In this document: positions 60,040 to 64,000 of the stretch, piece by piece
Layout: each line of letters opens with the position of its first letter
Numbering within the stretch: position 1 is the stretch's first letter
Assembly (NCBI GenBank): GCA_916613615.1
Contig: OU744720.1
Span: 78,023,338-78,087,337 of the forward strand
Length of the DNA: 64,000 bases
Direction: 5' to 3'
Source of the DNA: Steromphala cineraria
Lineage: Eukaryota; Mollusca; Gastropoda; Trochida; Trochidae
Translations under genes and position numbers: made by a program
Notes under the pieces: model-generated
Database searches by the model: none
Seen by the model: only the letters and a program-made list of their open reading frames with translations
Told to the model about the DNA's origin: nothing

Positions 60040-61642
60040 TCAGTTCCACTGGAGACACACGTGCACGAGGAAGAGAATACCAGCCACCAGGAAGCAGCCC
60101 CCAGCAGCTATCTCCAGGTAGAAGCTGTAGTCCAGCTGGAACCCGAAGATAGGGAAGCCCCACATTCTACACCCAACCATCAGGAGAGCGCCCAGAACAC
60201 CAGCCACTGCCAGGAGTACACACAGAAGTGACAGAATGTACATATATTGTCATTAACTGATTCAATTTAAGGATTATTTATTAGAAAATTGAACAAAACA
60301 ATGTTTGAGAAAAAAGATCTCTTCCAAGACTGGTATCAATGTGTGGAAATATTTATTAAGTAACTGAACAACATTCTGCTGAAAAATTTCCAAAAAAAGA
60401 ATATTCATGGTGATAAATTTCATTTCAAATTTCAAGACTATTAATTTCTAGTAAACGCTTTGACACTTGAAAAATCATTATTAATGGCAAAACTACCTTT
60501 TTTGGCGAAAAACCAGCAATTAAATGTCGTTTAAAGTTTATATGTTTGAATAGCTTCGTGTAATCTAAAAATGATTATCTCTGAAGTGTTTCAAAATATC
60601 TCATTTTTATTTAGGCACAAATTCGTTCTGAGTTTTGTCCACAAAAAGATAGGTACGTTGGCCAAGTACCTGCGACGAAGCAGTTAGCAGTGGTGGCGTA
60701 CTCTACATATTTGCCCCCGTATCGTCTCCAGCAACATGTGCTGTAGATAGTGAACAGCACTGGGATGGAGACCCCGTACAGCAGCGTCACGATAGTAGCA
60801 CAGGCTACTGGGCCAACTGAAAATAGAAGAGTGTAATGGTAATATTCCGGTATACTGTCACTCATTGCAGTGTAAGCTTAAAGAAACTTTTTTATCTGAA
60901 TAAGTGTTGACACCATTGAGAGATCTTTACAAATTGCAATGATTCGATGAAGAAAATTTTACGCTACTAGTTATTCATGAAGATATGCTTTGAAAAAAAA
61001 AAGAGTTCAAATAATATATTTTGAATTAAAATTGTGAAAATAAACGCAACCTTACATACGGATACCCTTAGAAACCTAAATAATGAAAAGTAAATTGCTC
61101 TATCGGCTCGACTCAATCAAAATAATGTTAGATGAACAGGTTTTATATAAGTTCATACTGTTTGACAAAATATAAAATTTGTTGATATAAATTTATTTAG
61201 ATCGGGCTCAACTTGACCTAAAATTCTCGATATTCTAGAGTCACCATTGATGACAGATCAAATTAAGATTCATATATAAATAATTGACGTCAAACCTTCG
61301 GAACTGACCTTTCAAACATCCGTGTTTGTACTGACACTGGGGGAAGATGCCAGCACTGTAGGAAGTGCCCGGATATGACGCCCAGAACGTTGTTGCCATG
61401 GCAGCCACGTGAAGCGCAAGACCAACGATAGCGAAGAGGATGGCTGCAATCTCGAGATCTGAGAGGCGCCTACAAGACCAGCCCCTCCGTCTCCTTGGCT
61501 GTCTAATTGGCTTCACCTCATCTCTAGGGGTTGCAACCCACAGTGGGCCGCCGTACGGGTGAACTTTGACCTTACCGTTAAGAGACGTCCGTCGTGGCGA
61601 GGTACTCCAGTTGGAATCTGTGTGCCAGAGAGGCGTTTCCAT
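60040..61642 (-). CDS. Claudin/PMP22-like four-helix membrane protein
   Basis: Exons on the minus strand: 61642-61309, 60816-60670, 60206-60040; all GT-AG, phase 1 at both junctions, 215 residues, stop TGA. A long N-terminal cytosolic part (about residues 1-62) carries the basic cluster RQPRRRRGWSCRR. Four hydrophobic segments follow at about 64-86, 117-138, 155-176 and 188-211. The first extracellular loop has W87, then SAGIFPQC and C109, which matches the W / GLW-C-C signature of the claudin/PMP22/CACNG superfamily; the two cysteines normally form a disulphide. The loop is shorter than in junctional claudins, so a PMP22/EMP-like or divergent claudin-like role is possible. The N-terminal extension is unusual, since classical claudins begin only a few residues before helix 1. 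Family sure, subfamily not. Confidence 0.8.
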
Positions 61643-63746
61643 TCTTGGTTCTTTGTGTATCTTTATTCAGGTCTGTCCCGTACCAGGTGTCAAATAGATG
61701 GAAACATTCCTTTAAACATAAATCATCTCACTGGGTATTACATCTGACCAGTTCACCGAGAGGTTGTTAATCTGATAATTCAGGCCCAGAATTTCAAACC
61801 TCTTCTGTCAGTTTTCCTGTTTTCTAGTGTCCGTCCCTTACTCGTCTTGGCATTAGGGCTCTTTAAGAATCTCAACTAAGTTGGAGGTTAAGTGAACCAA
61901 ATGGTGTGTGTAGGGTATATGTTTACTATTTAAAGGTTTATCAGAACAAATGCAATGAAACTGCAATTTACCTGTCAGTATCGTTGATTGTGTGCTTGCT
62001 ACTATGTAACGCTATCAGATATGTATACATGGTTCGGTCTCTGGGTTCGACTTTAGCTAGGTCTGCTGATCGTAAAGTCTTTCGATATGACGTATAATCT
62101 CAAGATAAAACACTCATTCAATATAGGGCTGAGGTAATGGTTTGATTATAAACTTGTTTATACAACATGCATGTTTCACGAATATGAATCACTTTAATTA
62201 CAAGGTAACCAAAGTTCATTATTTATCATAAGCTCAATTGAGAAAGGAATTTTAATTTTTTTTATAAAGGTACATTCAACAACAAAAATATCATTGTCTG
62301 ATAAAAGAGTGTCTGTGATGCTAACAATTCTCAAACTTTGAGTTTCATTTACTATCGTGACGTTTACACTTCTGATACGTTTTAAAATATATAAACTGCT
62401 CGTGCGGCATGAAGTTCTGAAGCTCCGATCACTCTCCAAATATACAATATGTTTATCTTGAAGTTTCTCTTGATGTCCACAAATTGGAAGTTATGGGAAC
62501 GGAGTGGTATGTAAACGCGTGTAATCGTTATTAAAAGGCATATCAAAAGTAATTAAAGAACTGAAACTGAAATGTACATTCCTGTCTATCGCTCATTTGT
62601 GGTAGTACTTCTCTCGTGATGGTTACCCTGTTTAACTTCAGGTTGTGCTTACATGTACATTACAGCATGCTGCACGTGCGGCACGATTTTCTCGGAACGT
62701 CGATGTAATCTCAACGTTTGCTGTCTCGGGATGTACATTCGTACGTGCCAAGATGTACAAATTCACGCACACTTCAAATTGAACAGTGTTACAAATTAAC
62801 GTGTTACTGTGAAAGAATATGAACGGCGGGCGCGGGGCTTAATTTGAGAGAATATATCATCAATGACCAATACCCTCGACATATCTGTTCCATATCTTGT
62901 TTATACAGATAAAGTTCAGAGATTGAGACTTCACTTTGCTTCAATATATAATGAAGGTTTTGTCTGCTCCGCATTTGAGAGATTTGGGGAAATAGATCAA
63001 CGATGAATCCTACATGCTGAATATATTGATATATTTCAAACGTATTAACTGAATGTTTAAACCGTGATTTCCATACGCTTCACAAAATTATACATAAAAA
63101 TGTATTGTATATGACGTGTTAGATTACATTACAAAAATACTTTTTCATAATTTCTGCTTTCAGCAGACCATAAAAATAAAAGTTGACCAAACAGAAACTA
63201 GGGTTATTACACGCTAAGTTTTAAAAGCTCTGAATTTCGTGTATTTATGAAAAATGAAAATCCTTTCTAAATGTTTTGATATCTTTGAACGCTGAATGTG
63301 ATGATATTGATGTAGATTGATGACAGATACACAGCAAAAATAATCCAGAGGACCTATCTCCATTAGGCGCTCGATTAAACAAATTAAAATTAAATTAAAC
63401 ACTGGACAAAACATTTGTTGAGGAAAACTTTATTCTAAGAAATCAACAGCGCAATTCAATTTCCAACAGTAGTAAGCCTAACCCTTCACTTATGTTCCCA
63501 CGTGACCTTTGTCGCAAGTAGGCCGTATTCTAAAAGGTATTGGGGGTAAATCGCGTCCTCAGTTTGTAACAGCGTATCCAATTGCACAAACTGCTGCAAT
63601 GTGCATCAATTAGGATTCTTCATCAATAGGCCAGACAGTGCCAAAGATGCAACAGAGGTCTCTAGGGATGAGATAACTTTTAAAACAGCAGTGGAATATA
63701 GAAACGCAATCTACAACCAACAACAGTAACCATGTCTGAGAGTGCA
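61643..63746. other. Intergenic DNA, probable promoter side of the claudin-like gene
   Basis: No coding exon is supported. The 5' UTR and promoter of the claudin-like gene should lie in the left part, but I see no clear motif. Confidence 0.4.
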
Positions 63747-63967
63747 CTACATTTGGGGAGGGTACATAGAGGGGGTGCTTCCGCGTACAATATTCTGCAC
63801 GTACATAGACGGTGTGCTCTTCGGGAGGGGGTACATGGAGGGTGTTGACTTGACGGGAGTTGGGACCGGATTGCACGTGTCACAGCACAGGAAATTCTTT
63901 ACATCCGGGTCAGTGCAGTCAGCCGAGACGCAGTTTACGCTTGGATCATCACCTGCTGGGCAGTTTT
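63747..63967 (-). CDS. C-terminal exon of a cysteine-rich, probably secreted protein (partial)
   Basis: An acceptor (ttcttttgcag) on the minus strand ends at 63968; the exon starts with two codon-completing bases and then reads NCPAGDDPSVNCVSADCTD, then FLCCDTC, followed by a Cys-free tail, stop TAG at 63749-63747. Seven cysteines in about 34 residues suggest a small disulphide-rich extracellular module; I do not recognise the family with certainty. The tail contains STPSMY three times (KSTPSMY, KSTPSMY, GSTPSMY) separated by 7-10 residues, a low-complexity repeat. The rest of the gene lies beyond the right edge of the window. Confidence 0.6.
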
Positions 63968-64000
63968 CTGCAAAAGAACGTAGGTAAATGTATCTTTGAA

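Noticed and set aside
61392..61405. Near-perfect RFX X-box GTTGCCATGGCAGC
   Set aside because: It lies inside the coding sequence of the claudin-like gene (MATT codons) and is best explained by the protein code.

Overview
The window is eukaryotic nuclear DNA: AT-rich, with genes split by GT-AG introns and a dense load of short non-autonomous transposons. The gene content (SNRNP25, CCDC60, an MFSD4-type transporter, a secreted Ly6-type protein, a claudin-like tetraspan protein) is metazoan. The repeats point to a mollusc, most likely a bivalve: tandem-core elements followed by GGAC/CCGT-type microsatellites (like oyster 'pearl' elements and Helentron-associated elements), a tRNA-derived SINE, and Tigger-like and TTAA-flanked MITEs. 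Species is not determinable from the sequence alone.

Layout, left to right. 0-6 kb: intergenic DNA with an inverted-repeat element (320-665) and a compound trinucleotide microsatellite (5.7 kb). 6.0-7.9 kb (+): the last two exons of an MFSD4/NaGLT1-like transporter, apparently with a +1 frameshift near the start of the first visible exon. 8.8-9.1 kb: transposon fragment and a 144-bp foldback. 11.3-18.0 kb (+): a secreted Ly6/uPAR-domain gene; one intron holds a 70-unit, 28-bp minisatellite and also a TTAA-flanked MITE into which a 1.7-kb tandem-core element has inserted. 20.3-23.8 kb (-): SNRNP25, complete, five coding exons plus a 5' UTR exon. 24.0-55.1 kb (+): CCDC60, 21 coding exons, 818 residues, with very small frame-neutral exons and introns full of repeats. 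55.9-56.4 kb: a 418-bp MITE with long inverted repeats and a 9-bp target duplication. 60.0-61.6 kb (-): three-exon claudin/PMP22-like tetraspan gene. 63.7-64.0 kb (-): last exon of a cysteine-rich, probably secreted protein, cut by the window edge.

SNRNP25 (minor-spliceosome protein) and CCDC60 (function poorly known) are transcribed divergently from an interval of about 250 bp that carries a palindromic E-box and a YY1-type site. The other genes show no obvious functional link to each other. No virus, toxin operon, CRISPR array or other prokaryote-type system is present. The most unusual structures are the 28-bp array, in which every unit carries a 3'-splice-site-like sequence, the two transposon insertions whose unoccupied sites are also visible in the window, and repeated small duplications of 3' splice-site regions inside CCDC60.
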